A stretch of 64,000 bases of DNA from Streptomyces antioxidans (lineage in GTDB: Bacteria > Actinomycetota > Actinomycetes > Streptomycetales > Streptomycetaceae): contig NZ_LAKD02000005.1 in assembly GCF_000968685.2 (NCBI RefSeq), positions 1-64,000 on the forward strand, in the 5' to 3' direction. Below are positions 25,603-34,370 of the stretch, piece by piece; the first letter of the stretch is position 1; each line of letters starts with the position of its first letter. The notes beneath the pieces are model-generated. The model did no database searches. It had not been told where the DNA came from and worked only from the letters and a program-made list of their open reading frames with translations. The translations under genes and the position numbers were made by a program.

Positions 25603-26106
25603 TCAGCGCTTGCTGTACTGCGGCGCCTTGCGGGCCTTCTTCAGACCGGCCTTCTTACGCTCGGTGGCGCGGTCGTCACGGGTCAGGAAACCGGCCTTCT
25701 TGAGGGGGCCGCGGTTGTTGTCCACGTCCGCCTCGTTCAGCGCCCGGGCGATGCCCAGACGCAGCGCCCCGGCCTGGCCGGAGACGCCGCCGCCCGCGAT
25801 ACGGGCGATGACGTCGTAGCGGTCGTCGAGCTCGAGCACCTTGAAGGGCTCGTTGACTTCCTGCTGGTGGACCTTGTTCGGGAAGTACTCCTCGAGAGTA
25901 CGCCCATTGATCTTCCACTGCCCGCTGCCCGGCACGATGCGGACACGCGCCACGGCGTTCTTGCGGCGCCCGGTGCCGGCGGCGGGCTGCGGGTCACCGA
26001 AGCGGGAAGCGAGCGACTCGGAGGTGTACTCCGACTCGACCGTCTCAACGCTCTCGGTGGTGTACTCCTCGACATCGAGGGGGGTCTCTGCGGTGGTCTC
26101 GGCCAC
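25603..26106 (-). CDS. rpsI: 30S ribosomal protein S9
   Basis: This 167-residue protein binds the 3' domain of 16S rRNA in the 30S head; its conserved C-terminal tail reaches the P-site tRNA and ends in the canonical QYSKR. The core begins at [14 protein letters not shown] (about residue 44). The first 40 residues are an acidic Thr/Glu/Ser-rich extension, as in other actinobacteria. It follows rplM by 40 bp, the standard L13-S9 operon, and is closed by a strong inverted repeat. Confidence 0.97.
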   Translation of the reverse strand: MAETTAETPLDVEEYTTESVETVESEYTSESLASRFGDPQPAAGTGRRKNAVARVRIVPGSGQWKINGRTLEEYFPNKVHQQEVNEPFKVLELDDRYDVIARIAGGGVSGQAGALRLGIARALNEADVDNNRGPLKKAGFLTRDDRATERKKAGLKKARKAPQYSKR

Positions 26107-26146
26107 GATGCTCCTCAGATTCTCTTCGTCGTAAGGGGTGGCCGGA

Positions 26147-26590
26147 CTACTGCGCGACCTGGGTGATCTCGAACGGAACCGGCTGCTGAGCGGCGTGCGG
26201 GTGCTGGTCGCCCGAGTACACCTTCAGCTTCGAGAGCATCTGACGGCCCAGGGTGTTCTTGGGGAGCATGCCCTTGATGGCCTTCTCGACGGCCTTCTCC
26301 GGGTTCTTGTCCAGCAGCTCGTCGTAGCGGATGGAGCGCAGACCACCCGGGTAGCCGGAGTGGCGGTACGCCATCTTCTGGGTCCGCTTGTTACCGGAGA
26401 GGTGCACCTTGTCGGCGTTGATGATGATGACGAAGTCACCAGCGTCGACATGCGGCGCGTACACCGGCTTGTGCTTGCCCCGCAAAAGGGTGGCGGCCTG
26501 GGTGGCCAGACGGCCCAGAACCACGTCGGTGGCGTCGATGACATGCCACTGACGCTGGACGTCGCCGGGCTTGGGGCTGTACGTACGCAC
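26147..26590 (-). CDS. rplM: 50S ribosomal protein L13
   Basis: A 147-residue protein that binds 23S rRNA early in 50S assembly. The N-terminus [19 protein letters not shown] is conserved, so the GTG at 26590 is the start and the upstream frame is not coding. [12 protein letters not shown] and [12 protein letters not shown] are diagnostic. It is the first gene of the rplM-rpsI operon. A TTGACC/TATTCT promoter lies about 215 bp upstream, leaving a leader of roughly 210 nt. Confidence 0.97.
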   Translation of the reverse strand: MRTYSPKPGDVQRQWHVIDATDVVLGRLATQAATLLRGKHKPVYAPHVDAGDFVIIINADKVHLSGNKRTQKMAYRHSGYPGGLRSIRYDELLDKNPEKAVEKAIKGMLPKNTLGRQMLSKLKVYSGDQHPHAAQQPVPFEITQVAQ

Positions 26591-26970
26591 GGTCGTAGCC
26601 TTCGCTTCTTCAGTGAGTGGAGTCTCCCCGGGCCCGCGAGGGCACGGGAGGACAGGTCCGGACAAGGCCACCCGGACGATCACGACAGCCGTGGCCGCAC
26701 CTCGGTGACGCATGCCGAGTGCTTGCCGCTGGTCATCGGCCCGGTGGACCGGCGTAACGGCCTCTCACGTGAGAACGAGCAAGCCAGTACGCATAACGAA
26801 CTGGCAGAATACCGGCCTGAACCCGCACGGGTCAAAACGCGAACCCGTACGGTTCAGACACCCCCGTGCCGTCACGCACCGCCCGCGCCCCCGTCCGGGG
26901 TGAGGTGGGGCGTGCCCGTCCGACGCCGACCGTGACGTTCCCGTCACCCGGCCGGTCTAAGATGCGCGCC
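26591..26970. other. Divergent intergenic region with rplM leader
   Basis: This 380-bp gap lies between divergent genes. The rplM promoter is near 26806-26835 and the long untranslated leader of rplM fills 26591 to about 26800. The remainder would hold the promoter of the rightward membrane-protein gene, which was not resolved. Confidence 0.6.
26806..26835 (-). promoter_or_regulatory. Promoter of the rplM-rpsI operon
   Basis: On the minus strand TTGACC (-35, 26830-26835) and TATTCT (-10, 26806-26811) are separated by 18 bp, a good match to the principal sigma factor consensus. The -35 region is embedded in related dyads built on GAACCCG-N-ACGG (about 26819-26858). Confidence 0.65.
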
Positions 26971-27837
26971 ATGAGCTTTGGGCAAGGGGGGCCTTACGGG
27001 CCCGGGGGTTCTCAGCCGCCTCAGCCGTCGACGCCGGACTGGGCGGCGCTCGCCGACCAGTCCGCCGCGCGCAACCGCCGCCGCAAGCTGCTCTTCATCG
27101 GGGGCGGGGTCCTGACGACGGCCGCCGTCGCCGCGATCGTCGCCACCGCCGTGGTCAGCAGCGGCCACAAGGACAGCGGTGGGGGCGATTCGGCCGGGGG
27201 GCTGCCGACCCCGCAGGACCTGCCCAGCGGTTCTGCGACGCCCGAGCCGACCTTCTCCGATGTGGCCCCGCCCGCGCCGCCCAAGCCGCTGGACATCATC
27301 TCCAGCGCCGAGCGGGACAAGGCGCCGCTGAGCGCGGGCACGCTCTTCCCCGACAAGCGCGCCGCGAGGGACGACCGCTCGTACACCAAGGCGGCGTCCG
27401 CCTCCACCACCAGCTGCTCGGCCGCGGCCCAGGGGGCGCTCGGCCCGGTTCTGGTGGACAACGGCTGCCGCAAGCTGCTGCGGGCCACCTTCACCCGGGA
27501 CGGCGTCGCGGTGACGGTCGGTGTCGCGGTCTTCGACGGCAAGGCGGCGGCCGAGAAGGCCAAGGACGGGTACAAGCCGAACATCGCCTCGCTCCCGGGC
27601 GGGGGCGTGCCGAGCTTCTGCCGCCGTACGGCCTGCCAGAGCTCGGCGAACGCGATCGGGCGGTACGCCTACTTCACGATCTCCGGCTATACGTCGGGGA
27701 AGGCGGTCACGGCGTCGGACACCGCCGCCCTCCAGGCCGCCCGCGATGTGGCCGACTACACCTTCCGCCGGATCCTGGCCCGGGGCAGCGCCCAGGCGTC
27801 CGCGGAGGCCGCCTCGGCCGCCTCCGGGACCGACTGA
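26971..27837 (+). CDS. Single-pass membrane protein, unknown function
   Basis: This 288-residue protein has a Gly/Pro/Gln-rich cytoplasmic N-terminus, an Arg/Lys cluster (RNRRRK) and one membrane helix at about 39-63, followed by a Pro/Ser-rich spacer and an extracytoplasmic domain with four Cys residues that could form two disulfides. This layout is common in Streptomyces membrane-anchored proteins of unknown role. The ATG at 26971 was chosen because the typical N-terminus starts there. It is divergent from rplM. Confidence 0.78.
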   Translation: MSFGQGGPYGPGGSQPPQPSTPDWAALADQSAARNRRRKLLFIGGGVLTTAAVAAIVATAVVSSGHKDSGGGDSAGGLPTPQDLPSGSATPEPTFSDVAPPAPPKPLDIISSAERDKAPLSAGTLFPDKRAARDDRSYTKAASASTTSCSAAAQGALGPVLVDNGCRKLLRATFTRDGVAVTVGVAVFDGKAAAEKAKDGYKPNIASLPGGGVPSFCRRTACQSSANAIGRYAYFTISGYTSGKAVTASDTAALQAARDVADYTFRRILARGSAQASAEAASAASGTD

Positions 27838-27882
27838 CTAAGGCCGGGCCCGCCAAGAGCCAGGACTGGGCACCGCCGGACG

Positions 27883-28692
27883 CTACGACGCGGCGCCCTT
27901 CGTGGCCTTCTCCACCTTCGCCACCTGGGCGTCCACCAGCGCGGCCGGGATCTCGGACTTCGCCGGGTCCGCGACGTTCACCCCGAAGAACACCGTCACC
28001 TGCGGCCCGGTCCGCACGGCCGTGAACTTGATGACGACCGCCTCCTTGCCCGCGTCGTGCAGGCCGAAGGACACCACCTCGTCCCCGGCCTTCGGCGCGT
28101 CCAGCGGTGTCACCTTCGCGACGTCCGCCTTCTCGCCCGTGCCGTCCTTGGCCGGGAAGCCGCCCCGGCAGGCGGTGGCGGCCTCGCGCAGGTCCTTCAC
28201 CGTGCGCTCGGCGCCGCCCGGTCCGTAGGAGGAGATCCGGATCAGTCCGGTGGAGCCGACGTCCGCCTTGGTGAGGCCGGTGGCGAAGGCGCGGTGGACG
28301 CTGGCCTTGGGCGCCGGGTCGTAGTGGCTCCCCATCAGCGCGGCCAGCGGCTGGCACGCGGCCTTCTGGGACTTGGCCGAGCCGCCCTGGCTGACCTCCT
28401 TGTCCGTCATCTTCTGCACCTTGACCCCCTTGACCTCGCCATTGGTCAGGGCGGCCCGCTCCAGGGCGGACGCGGACAACGGCTTCGCGGCCGGATCGGA
28501 GCTCGCGGCCTCGCCCCCTTGCGAAGCGCCGTCGCCCTGCTTAGCCCCGTCGCTGTGCTCAGCGCTGCCCGACTGCTTGGCGCCGTCCGCCTTGCCGTCG
28601 CCGGAGTCGCTGCCGCATCCGGTCATCAGCCCCAGCGCCGCCACCACCGCGATGGCCGCACCCACGGTCCGTTTCATACCGGACTCGTTCAT
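27883..28692 (-). CDS. Putative lipoprotein
   Basis: The 269-residue product has a lipoprotein signal peptide with lipobox LMTGC (Cys26), then a Gly/Ser/Lys/Asp-rich low-complexity stretch (about 27-75) and a globular domain of about 190 residues. No characterised family is recognised; the size and layout recall the many Streptomyces lipoproteins with a sensor-like domain. It converges on the previous membrane-protein gene with 45 bp between stops, and is divergent from the glycosyltransferase across about 240 bp. Confidence 0.78.
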   Translation of the reverse strand: MNESGMKRTVGAAIAVVAALGLMTGCGSDSGDGKADGAKQSGSAEHSDGAKQGDGASQGGEAASSDPAAKPLSASALERAALTNGEVKGVKVQKMTDKEVSQGGSAKSQKAACQPLAALMGSHYDPAPKASVHRAFATGLTKADVGSTGLIRISSYGPGGAERTVKDLREAATACRGGFPAKDGTGEKADVAKVTPLDAPKAGDEVVSFGLHDAGKEAVVIKFTAVRTGPQVTVFFGVNVADPAKSEIPAALVDAQVAKVEKATKGAAS

Positions 28693-28792
28693 TTCTCTGT
28701 CCACCCCTGGTCGGTATCGGGCCCGTACGGCCGCCGCACGGACACCCCGCAGACTCCCAGAACCCGGGGAAGGTTGTAATCCCTTTGGCGAA

Positions 28793-28816
28793 TGTGGTGG
28801 ATCCCATATCACCACA
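28793..28816. promoter_or_regulatory. Operator-like dyad between lipoprotein and glycosyltransferase genes
   Basis: TGTGGTG (28793-28799) and CACCACA (28810-28816) form a dyad with a 10-bp spacer, in the 240-bp gap between divergent genes. A TTGGCG-N16-TATCAC pair overlapping it could be a rightward promoter. The assignment is tentative. Confidence 0.35.
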
Positions 28817-28931
28817 CGCATAAGCAACCTTCGAGGCCCTGGCCAGTCTTACCGACAGACCGGTCATTGCTGGCTCCACCCCGGAGGGGAGGGCACACCG
28901 CGGCAGCTCACCCCGCCGCGCGTACATCACC

Positions 28932-31049
28932 ATGAAGATTTCTTTCCTGCTCCACAATGCCTATGGCATCGGCGGAACCATCCGGTCGACCTTCAATGTG
29001 GCCGGGGCGCTCGCCGCCCACCACACCGTGGAGATCGTCTCCCTGATCCGCACCATCGACACCCCGAACCTCCCCCTCCACCCCGCCGTGCGGCTCAGAC
29101 CCCTGATCGACCTGCGCCCCCACGAGGACCCGCCCCGCGCCGGGCGCCGCACCGCCGACCTCGGCCATCCGCTGCTGACCCGGCCCAGCGCCCATGTCCC
29201 CGCCGCCGAGGCCAGGGGCACCACCAACTTCAACGCCCTCACCGACGAGCGCGTCGCCGTCTACCTCGACCGCACCGACGCCGATGTCGTCATCGCCACC
29301 CGCCCCGGCCTGGTCATCTATCTCGCCGCGCTCGGCCGCACCGGACGCTTTCTGCGGATCGGCCAGGAGCACCGCCTCTACGGCACCCACCGCGCCGAGA
29401 TCCGCGCCGCCTGTGACGCCGCCATCCCCCACCTCGACGCGTACACTTCCGTCTCCGAGGCCGACGCCGCCACCCACCGGGCCCACCTCCCCGGCGTCAC
29501 CACCCGGCTGACCGCCCTGCCCAACGGGGTGCCCGCCACCGGCATCGAGCCCTCAGACGGCCGCGCCAAACTCGTCGTGGCCGCGGGCCGGCTGATCCCC
29601 GTCAAGCGCTATGACCTGCTGGTGGCCGCCTGGGAGACGGTGGCCGCCAAACACCCCGACTGGCGGTTGCGCATCTACGGCCGCGGCCCCCAACTCCCCG
29701 CGCTGCGCCGCCAGATCGACGAGCTCGGGCTGGCCGGTCAGATCACCCTGATGGGCGCCCACTCCCCCATCGAGACCGAGTGGGCCAAGGGCGCGATCGC
29801 CGCCGTCACCTCCCGCGAGGAGTCGTTCGGCATGACGATCGTCGAGGCGATGCACTGCGGAGTGCCCGTGGTCGCCACCGACTGCCCGCACGGCCCCGGC
29901 GAGATCATCACCGACGGCCGGGACGGGCTGCTGGTGCCGGTCGGCGACGCGGACGGGATCGCCAAGGGGCTGCTGGCCCTGATCGAGGACGACCAACTGC
30001 GCCGCTCGATGGGCGAGGCGGCCCGGATCTCGGCGGAGCGCTACGCACCCGAGCGCGTGGCCGCCGGTTACGAGCGGCTGATCGAGGAGCTCCACACCGC
30101 CCGTACCGCCCACACCGCCCGCTCCACCGCGGCACCGGCCCACCGGCGCCGCACGGCCGCGCCGTTACGGGGCCGGCCGACCGGAGCGCCGCTGACCGGC
30201 ACCCTCAAGGACGCCGTCAAACAGTTGATCCGCAAGCCGCTGCGGCCCGTCGCCTCCTGCCGGGTCACCGCCGAGGGCGATCTGTCGGTGCTGCTGGAGG
30301 CCGCCGGACTGCACGGCGGCGAGCTCGAACTGACCGTCACCCGCCGCAGGAGCGACGAGCCTCCGTTCCGTGTACCGCTGCTGCCCCCGGTCGGCGCCAC
30401 GCCGTCCGCGCCCTGGACGGCCACCCTCGACCGGGCGACGCTCGACCTGGCCGAGGGCCGCTGGGACCTGCATGTGGTCCGCGCCTCCGACGGCGTCCGC
30501 CGCCGGGTCCGCTGCCGCTTCGCCGAGGGGCGCGGGCTGCTGGACCTGGAGCCGCTGCCCGGCTCCCCGTTCGCCTGGTGGATCCCCTACTCCACCGTGG
30601 ACGGCTATCTCGCGCTGCGCGCCTGGCGGCGCCCGGCCCACGCCGAGGCCCGGGTCATCCGACTGGACGCCGAGGGGCTGGCCGTCGAAGGCACCCTGTA
30701 CGGGGCGCGCTTCGGGCCCGGCGCCGCCCCGACCGCGGTGGCCACCCCGTCCAAGGGCCCGGCCCGGCCCTTCCTCACCGGAGTCACGGCGCTCGACGGC
30801 GGCCGGTTCCGCTTCACCGTCCCGTACGAGCGGATCCGGGAGGCCAGGGACGGCGAAGGGGCCACCGCGAGCTGGACCCTGACGCTCCATAAGTCCGCCC
30901 GGGACGGGACCCCGATCCGGATCGGACGCATCGTCGGCGACATCGTGGACCGCGATAGGACGGACCTCTTTCCGATCACCCACGGTGTCCGGCCCCACCT
31001 CAGCCGCACCGGTGACCTCACCATCATCTCCGTCACCATACGGAATTGA
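28932..31049 (+). CDS. Two-domain glycosyltransferase (GT4 family)
   Basis: This 705-residue protein has a GT-B fold glycosyltransferase group 1 domain over about residues 1-385. GIGGTIRSTFNVAGAL is at the acceptor side, and EESFGMTIVEAMHCGVPVV with DCPHGPGEII is the nucleotide-sugar binding region. Residues about 425-705 are an Arg/Ala-rich linker and a beta-rich domain of unknown role, seen in Streptomyces transferases linked to cell-wall polymers. A cell-wall or capsule polysaccharide is the probable target. No Shine-Dalgarno is evident near the ATG at 28932. It is not in an obvious polysaccharide cluster. Confidence 0.85.
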   Translation: MKISFLLHNAYGIGGTIRSTFNVAGALAAHHTVEIVSLIRTIDTPNLPLHPAVRLRPLIDLRPHEDPPRAGRRTADLGHPLLTRPSAHVPAAEARGTTNFNALTDERVAVYLDRTDADVVIATRPGLVIYLAALGRTGRFLRIGQEHRLYGTHRAEIRAACDAAIPHLDAYTSVSEADAATHRAHLPGVTTRLTALPNGVPATGIEPSDGRAKLVVAAGRLIPVKRYDLLVAAWETVAAKHPDWRLRIYGRGPQLPALRRQIDELGLAGQITLMGAHSPIETEWAKGAIAAVTSREESFGMTIVEAMHCGVPVVATDCPHGPGEIITDGRDGLLVPVGDADGIAKGLLALIEDDQLRRSMGEAARISAERYAPERVAAGYERLIEELHTARTAHTARSTAAPAHRRRTAAPLRGRPTGAPLTGTLKDAVKQLIRKPLRPVASCRVTAEGDLSVLLEAAGLHGGELELTVTRRRSDEPPFRVPLLPPVGATPSAPWTATLDRATLDLAEGRWDLHVVRASDGVRRRVRCRFAEGRGLLDLEPLPGSPFAWWIPYSTVDGYLALRAWRRPAHAEARVIRLDAEGLAVEGTLYGARFGPGAAPTAVATPSKGPARPFLTGVTALDGGRFRFTVPYERIREARDGEGATASWTLTLHKSARDGTPIRIGRIVGDIVDRDRTDLFPITHGVRPHLSRTGDLTIISVTIRN

Positions 31050-31085
31050 GAGAATCGGCCCACTGGTGCCGGGTTTGCCGTCGGG

Positions 31086-31107
31086 ATCACCGGTAACACT
31101 CGGTGAT
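31086..31107. promoter_or_regulatory. Dyad between glycosyltransferase and small membrane protein genes
   Basis: ATCACCG (31086-31092) and CGGTGAT (31101-31107) are separated by 8 nt, 37 bp after the glycosyltransferase stop and 42 bp before the next ATG. It could be a weak terminator or an operator. Confidence 0.35.
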
Positions 31108-31148
31108 ACCAGCCTCGAGCGAGGAAAATCTCTGCGGAAGGCACAGCG

Positions 31149-31676
31149 ATGTCAACAGTCACGCTCATCATCCTGCTGGCGGCACTGGCCGCCATGGCCG
31201 GCCTTGTGATCGCCCCCTCGGTGCGGCAGGGACGCAAGGGCGAACTGCCGGTCCGAAGCCTGCCCTCGGAAGCCAGGGAGCAGTACGCGGCGCGGTGGGC
31301 GGGCCTGCAGGAGCGGTTCGTGGACTCCCCCGGATGGGCCCTGCGCGAAGCCGACCGGCTGCTGGGCGCGTTGGCCGTGGACCGCGGCTATCCGGCCGAG
31401 TCCGAGGAGAAGCGGATGGACGCGCTGTCCGTCCGGCACCCCGAGGAGACCGACGGCTACCGCCGGCTGCACGCCATGGCGGCGCGGGCGCACGAGGGCG
31501 AGACGGCCACCGAGCGGATGCGGGAGGCGCTGGTCGCGGCGCGTCCCCTGTTCGAGCAGTTGGTCCGCGCCCAGCCGCACGACGAGCGCCCGCTCCCGCC
31601 TCCGGTCCCCCGTCAGCGGGACCTCCGGCGGGGCCGTATCCCGGGGCAGCGCCTCGGCCCGGCCGCCGATCACTGA
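31149..31676 (+). CDS. Small membrane-anchored hypothetical protein
   Basis: A 175-residue product, function not recognised. One N-terminal membrane helix (about 4-22) is followed by a charged helical cytoplasmic domain with conserved-looking WAGLQERFVDSP, ADRLLGALAVDRGYP and LSVRHPEETDGYR blocks, and a Pro/Arg-rich tail. GGAAGG lies 8 bp before the ATG at 31149. Its stop overlaps the convergent phosphatase gene by 7 bp. Confidence 0.75.
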   Translation: MSTVTLIILLAALAAMAGLVIAPSVRQGRKGELPVRSLPSEAREQYAARWAGLQERFVDSPGWALREADRLLGALAVDRGYPAESEEKRMDALSVRHPEETDGYRRLHAMAARAHEGETATERMREALVAARPLFEQLVRAQPHDERPLPPPVPRQRDLRRGRIPGQRLGPAADH

Positions 31677-32878
31677 CCGGTGAGCCGCACCGCCAGCGCG
31701 AGGGTGTCATCCGGATGCAGGATCACCGTGTGCATATCCTCCGCGATGGCGCCGGGGACCTCCTCCGTCGGGCTCTGCAGATGCTTGTGCGCGGCCTCGA
31801 TCAGGCGCTCCTCGCCCTCGATCGGGTCCCGGCGGCTCTCGGTGAGACCGTCGGTGTAGAGCAGGAGGAGGTCCCCGGGGGCCAGCCGCTCGGTCAGCGG
31901 GGTCTCGCTGCCGGGCAGCGGAAAGCCGATGCCGCGCCCCCTGGCCTCCAGATACCGGGCCGTTCCGTCGCGGCGCAGCAGTAGCGCGGGCGGATGGCTC
32001 CCATTGGCCAGCCACAGCTCGCCGGTGGCCGGATCGATGCGGGCGAGCTGGACGGTGGCCATCACGGACCGGTCGAAGGGGCGCAGGATCTCGTCGGTGC
32101 GGGCCACGATCGACTCGAGGCGATGGCCCTCCAGGGCCAGGGTGCGCACCGCGTGGGTGACGTTGAGCGCGCTGCGCGTACTGGTCACCCCGTGGCCCAG
32201 GGCGTCCACGATGGTGATGTGGACGGTGCCGTCGGGCAGCACGAACCAGTCGTAGAGATCCCCGCCGGTCGGCGCGTCGGTGCCGGCCGGCTCGTAGTGC
32301 ACGGCGAGTTCGAGACCGTCGGCCTTGATGGGCGCCGGGCGCAGCGCGTCCTCCAGCTCCCGCAGGGTCTGGCCGTGCGCGGTGCGCAACTGCTCGTCCC
32401 GCTCGTCGAGCTGGACGTAGAGGGCGAGCACCCCGCTGTTGGTCTCCGCGAGTTCGTCCTTGAGACGGCGGTGCTCGGAGGTGAGCGCGTCGGCGGCGGC
32501 CACGACCGCGCGCAGCTCCTCCGCGGCCAGGGCGTCCTCGTCGGGCGCCGCGTCCACGGCGCCGGACGGCGGTGACGCCGGGAGGCGCCAGACCACCTCG
32601 CCCCCGGTCACCGCGTCGGGGGCGATCGGGAGGTCCGCCGCCGCGGGGACCGTATCGTCCGGGGTCCGCAGCACCACCGTCAGCAGCCCCCCGTCCGGGT
32701 CGTACGCCCACTCGAGGCCCGTCTCCCGCCCGGCGCGCAGCGCCGCCCCTGCGGCCTCGGCGGCGGACAGCACGAGGCGCGCCCGGACCGCGGGGTCCAG
32801 GGCATGCTCCCGGGCCAGCGCCCGAACGGCCCGGCTGAGCGCCGCCGTTGTGGCGCAGATGAGGTTCCTCGTCGTCAT
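31670..32878 (-). CDS. PP2C-type serine phosphatase (RsbU-like)
   Basis: This 402-residue protein ends in a SpoIIE/PP2C phosphatase domain (about 190-400) with the metal-binding Asp residues in GGDLYDW and VDALGHG. The first 100 residues look like a degenerate ATPase domain without the N-box Asn. A coiled coil (about 125-175) links the two. It is the last gene of the stressosome operon and overlaps the previous gene by 4 bp. By analogy with RsbU it would dephosphorylate a STAS anti-sigma antagonist once released RsbT activates it; the coiled coil is a plausible contact site. Confidence 0.85.
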   Translation of the reverse strand: MTTRNLICATTAALSRAVRALAREHALDPAVRARLVLSAAEAAGAALRAGRETGLEWAYDPDGGLLTVVLRTPDDTVPAAADLPIAPDAVTGGEVVWRLPASPPSGAVDAAPDEDALAAEELRAVVAAADALTSEHRRLKDELAETNSGVLALYVQLDERDEQLRTAHGQTLRELEDALRPAPIKADGLELAVHYEPAGTDAPTGGDLYDWFVLPDGTVHITIVDALGHGVTSTRSALNVTHAVRTLALEGHRLESIVARTDEILRPFDRSVMATVQLARIDPATGELWLANGSHPPALLLRRDGTARYLEARGRGIGFPLPGSETPLTERLAPGDLLLLYTDGLTESRRDPIEGEERLIEAAHKHLQSPTEEVPGAIAEDMHTVILHPDDTLALAVRLTGQ

Positions 32879-33894
32879 GGAAGCCTTAAGGGGGACCTGG
32901 CCGCGAGCACCGTGGCATCGTCGCGGACGCGGCGATGGCCATGGGCGAGTGCGGCGGACAGCAGGGGCGGCGGGAGGCGGAGCAGGGACGGGGGCGGGTC
33001 GAGCGACCAGCGGGCGTCGATGCCGTCGCTGTGCAGCACCGCCGTACCGCCCTGGGGCAGCGGGAAGTCATGGACGCGGGGGGTGGGCATTCCCCAGCCG
33101 ACGATACCGGGCTGCCCGGTCAGCCGGTGCCGTACCCGGTCGTGGGTCAGGGCGAGCGCGCGGATGTTGCCGACGCCGCAGTAGTCGGCGCGCTCGAGGT
33201 ACAGCCGCAGCACGCCCACGGCGGCCCCCCGGGTGTGCCGCAGGGCCCGGTTCATCCGGGTGAGCACCTCAGGCAGCGGCCGGTCGGGGTCGGCGTGGAA
33301 GGTCCGCAGCGCCGCCTGGGCCGCCTCGGCGGCGGGCCGCCCGTGGCCGAGACCGTCCAGGACGACCGCGGTGCGGGCGGAGTCCGTGTCGACGATCGCG
33401 CGGGCGTCGCCGCACCCCTCCTCCCCCTCGGCGGGCAGACAGACCGTGCCCACCCCCTGCCACCGCGGCCGCTGCTCGCCCGTCGCGGTGAGCTGGGCGC
33501 AGGCCCAGGTGCCCGGATGGGTGCCATCGGCGCTGCGCATGTGGAAGTGGGTCGCCATCCGCTTGACGGCGCCGAGCCCGACCCCCAGCGTTCCGGAGGT
33601 GGTGTAGCCGTCCGTGAGGCAGCGCTCGGGGTCGTGCATACCGGGGCCGCGGTCGGCGGCGAGGATCTCCACCCCGTGGCCCAGCGGCAGCGGCTGGACA
33701 TAGAGGGTGCCGTCGCTGGCGTGCTTGTCCAGGTTGGTCGCCAGCTCCGAGGCGATCACGGCCGCCTGGTCGGGCAGCGCCCCAGGAAGCTCGCACTCCC
33801 GGGCCACCCCACGCGCCGCCTCGGCGGCCAGATGCACCGCGCTGCGGTGGTCGACGCGCACCTGGACGGTGGGCGCCGTGAACGTATCGGTCAC
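32875..33894 (-). CDS. Fusion of RsbT-like ATPase and RsbX-like phosphatase
   Basis: The 339-residue protein joins an N-terminal GHKL ATPase domain (about 1-135, with SELATNLDKHA, DRGPGM and GTLGVGLGA) to a C-terminal SpoIIE/PP2C-type domain (about 150-335, with VLDGLGHGRPAAEAA). In stressosomes RsbX dephosphorylates RsbR and RsbS to reset the complex; this fusion is the probable resetting enzyme, though the role of its ATPase half is unclear. It overlaps rsbT by 4 bp and the RsbU-like gene by 4 bp, so the operon is translated in a coupled manner. Confidence 0.85.
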   Translation of the reverse strand: MTDTFTAPTVQVRVDHRSAVHLAAEAARGVARECELPGALPDQAAVIASELATNLDKHASDGTLYVQPLPLGHGVEILAADRGPGMHDPERCLTDGYTTSGTLGVGLGAVKRMATHFHMRSADGTHPGTWACAQLTATGEQRPRWQGVGTVCLPAEGEEGCGDARAIVDTDSARTAVVLDGLGHGRPAAEAAQAALRTFHADPDRPLPEVLTRMNRALRHTRGAAVGVLRLYLERADYCGVGNIRALALTHDRVRHRLTGQPGIVGWGMPTPRVHDFPLPQGGTAVLHSDGIDARWSLDPPPSLLRLPPPLLSAALAHGHRRVRDDATVLAARSPLRLP

Positions 33895-34370
33895 CGGACC
33901 GTCCAGCGGGTGACGACCACCACGGTGCCCTCACCCGGGCCGGTGCGCACCGAGAACTCGTCCATCAGCCGCCGTGCGCCGCCCAGCCCGTGGCCCAGGC
34001 CGGAGCCGGTGGTGAAGCCGTCGGTGAGCGCCGCGTCGAGGTCGGCGATCCCCGGCCCCTCGTCCTTGACGGCCAGCCGCAGCCCCCGACGTCCGCGGGG
34101 GTCGCGCGGATACTCCACGGTCACCGTGCCGCCGCCCCCGTGGACATAGGCGTTACGGGCGAGCTCGCTGGCGGCCGTGACCACACGGGTCTGGTCCACC
34201 AGGCCGAAGCCCGCCTCGATGGTGGCAGCGCGCACCGCATGGCGGACCGTCAGCAGGTCCTCTTCCGTGCGCACCGGGTACGAGGCGGGCGCGGGCGGGC
34301 GCCGCCCCTCCGACCGTGCGGGCCTCTTGGCCCCGCGGGAGGCGAGGATGGATTCACCGGGCAGTGCCAC
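33891..34370 (-). CDS. rsbT: Serine/threonine kinase RsbT
   Basis: This 159-residue switch kinase has an N-box SELARNAYVHG, the Mg-ATP DEGPGI motif and a GSGLGHGLGG G2 box. RsbT phosphorylates RsbR and RsbS in the stressosome and, once released, activates an RsbU-type phosphatase. An N-terminal extension of about 30 residues precedes the domain. It starts inside the end of rsbS (17-bp overlap) and overlaps the RsbX-like fusion gene by 4 bp. The context of rsbR and rsbS upstream makes the assignment firm. Confidence 0.88.
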   Translation of the reverse strand: MALPGESILASRGAKRPARSEGRRPPAPASYPVRTEEDLLTVRHAVRAATIEAGFGLVDQTRVVTAASELARNAYVHGGGGTVTVEYPRDPRGRRGLRLAVKDEGPGIADLDAALTDGFTTGSGLGHGLGGARRLMDEFSVRTGPGEGTVVVVTRWTVR

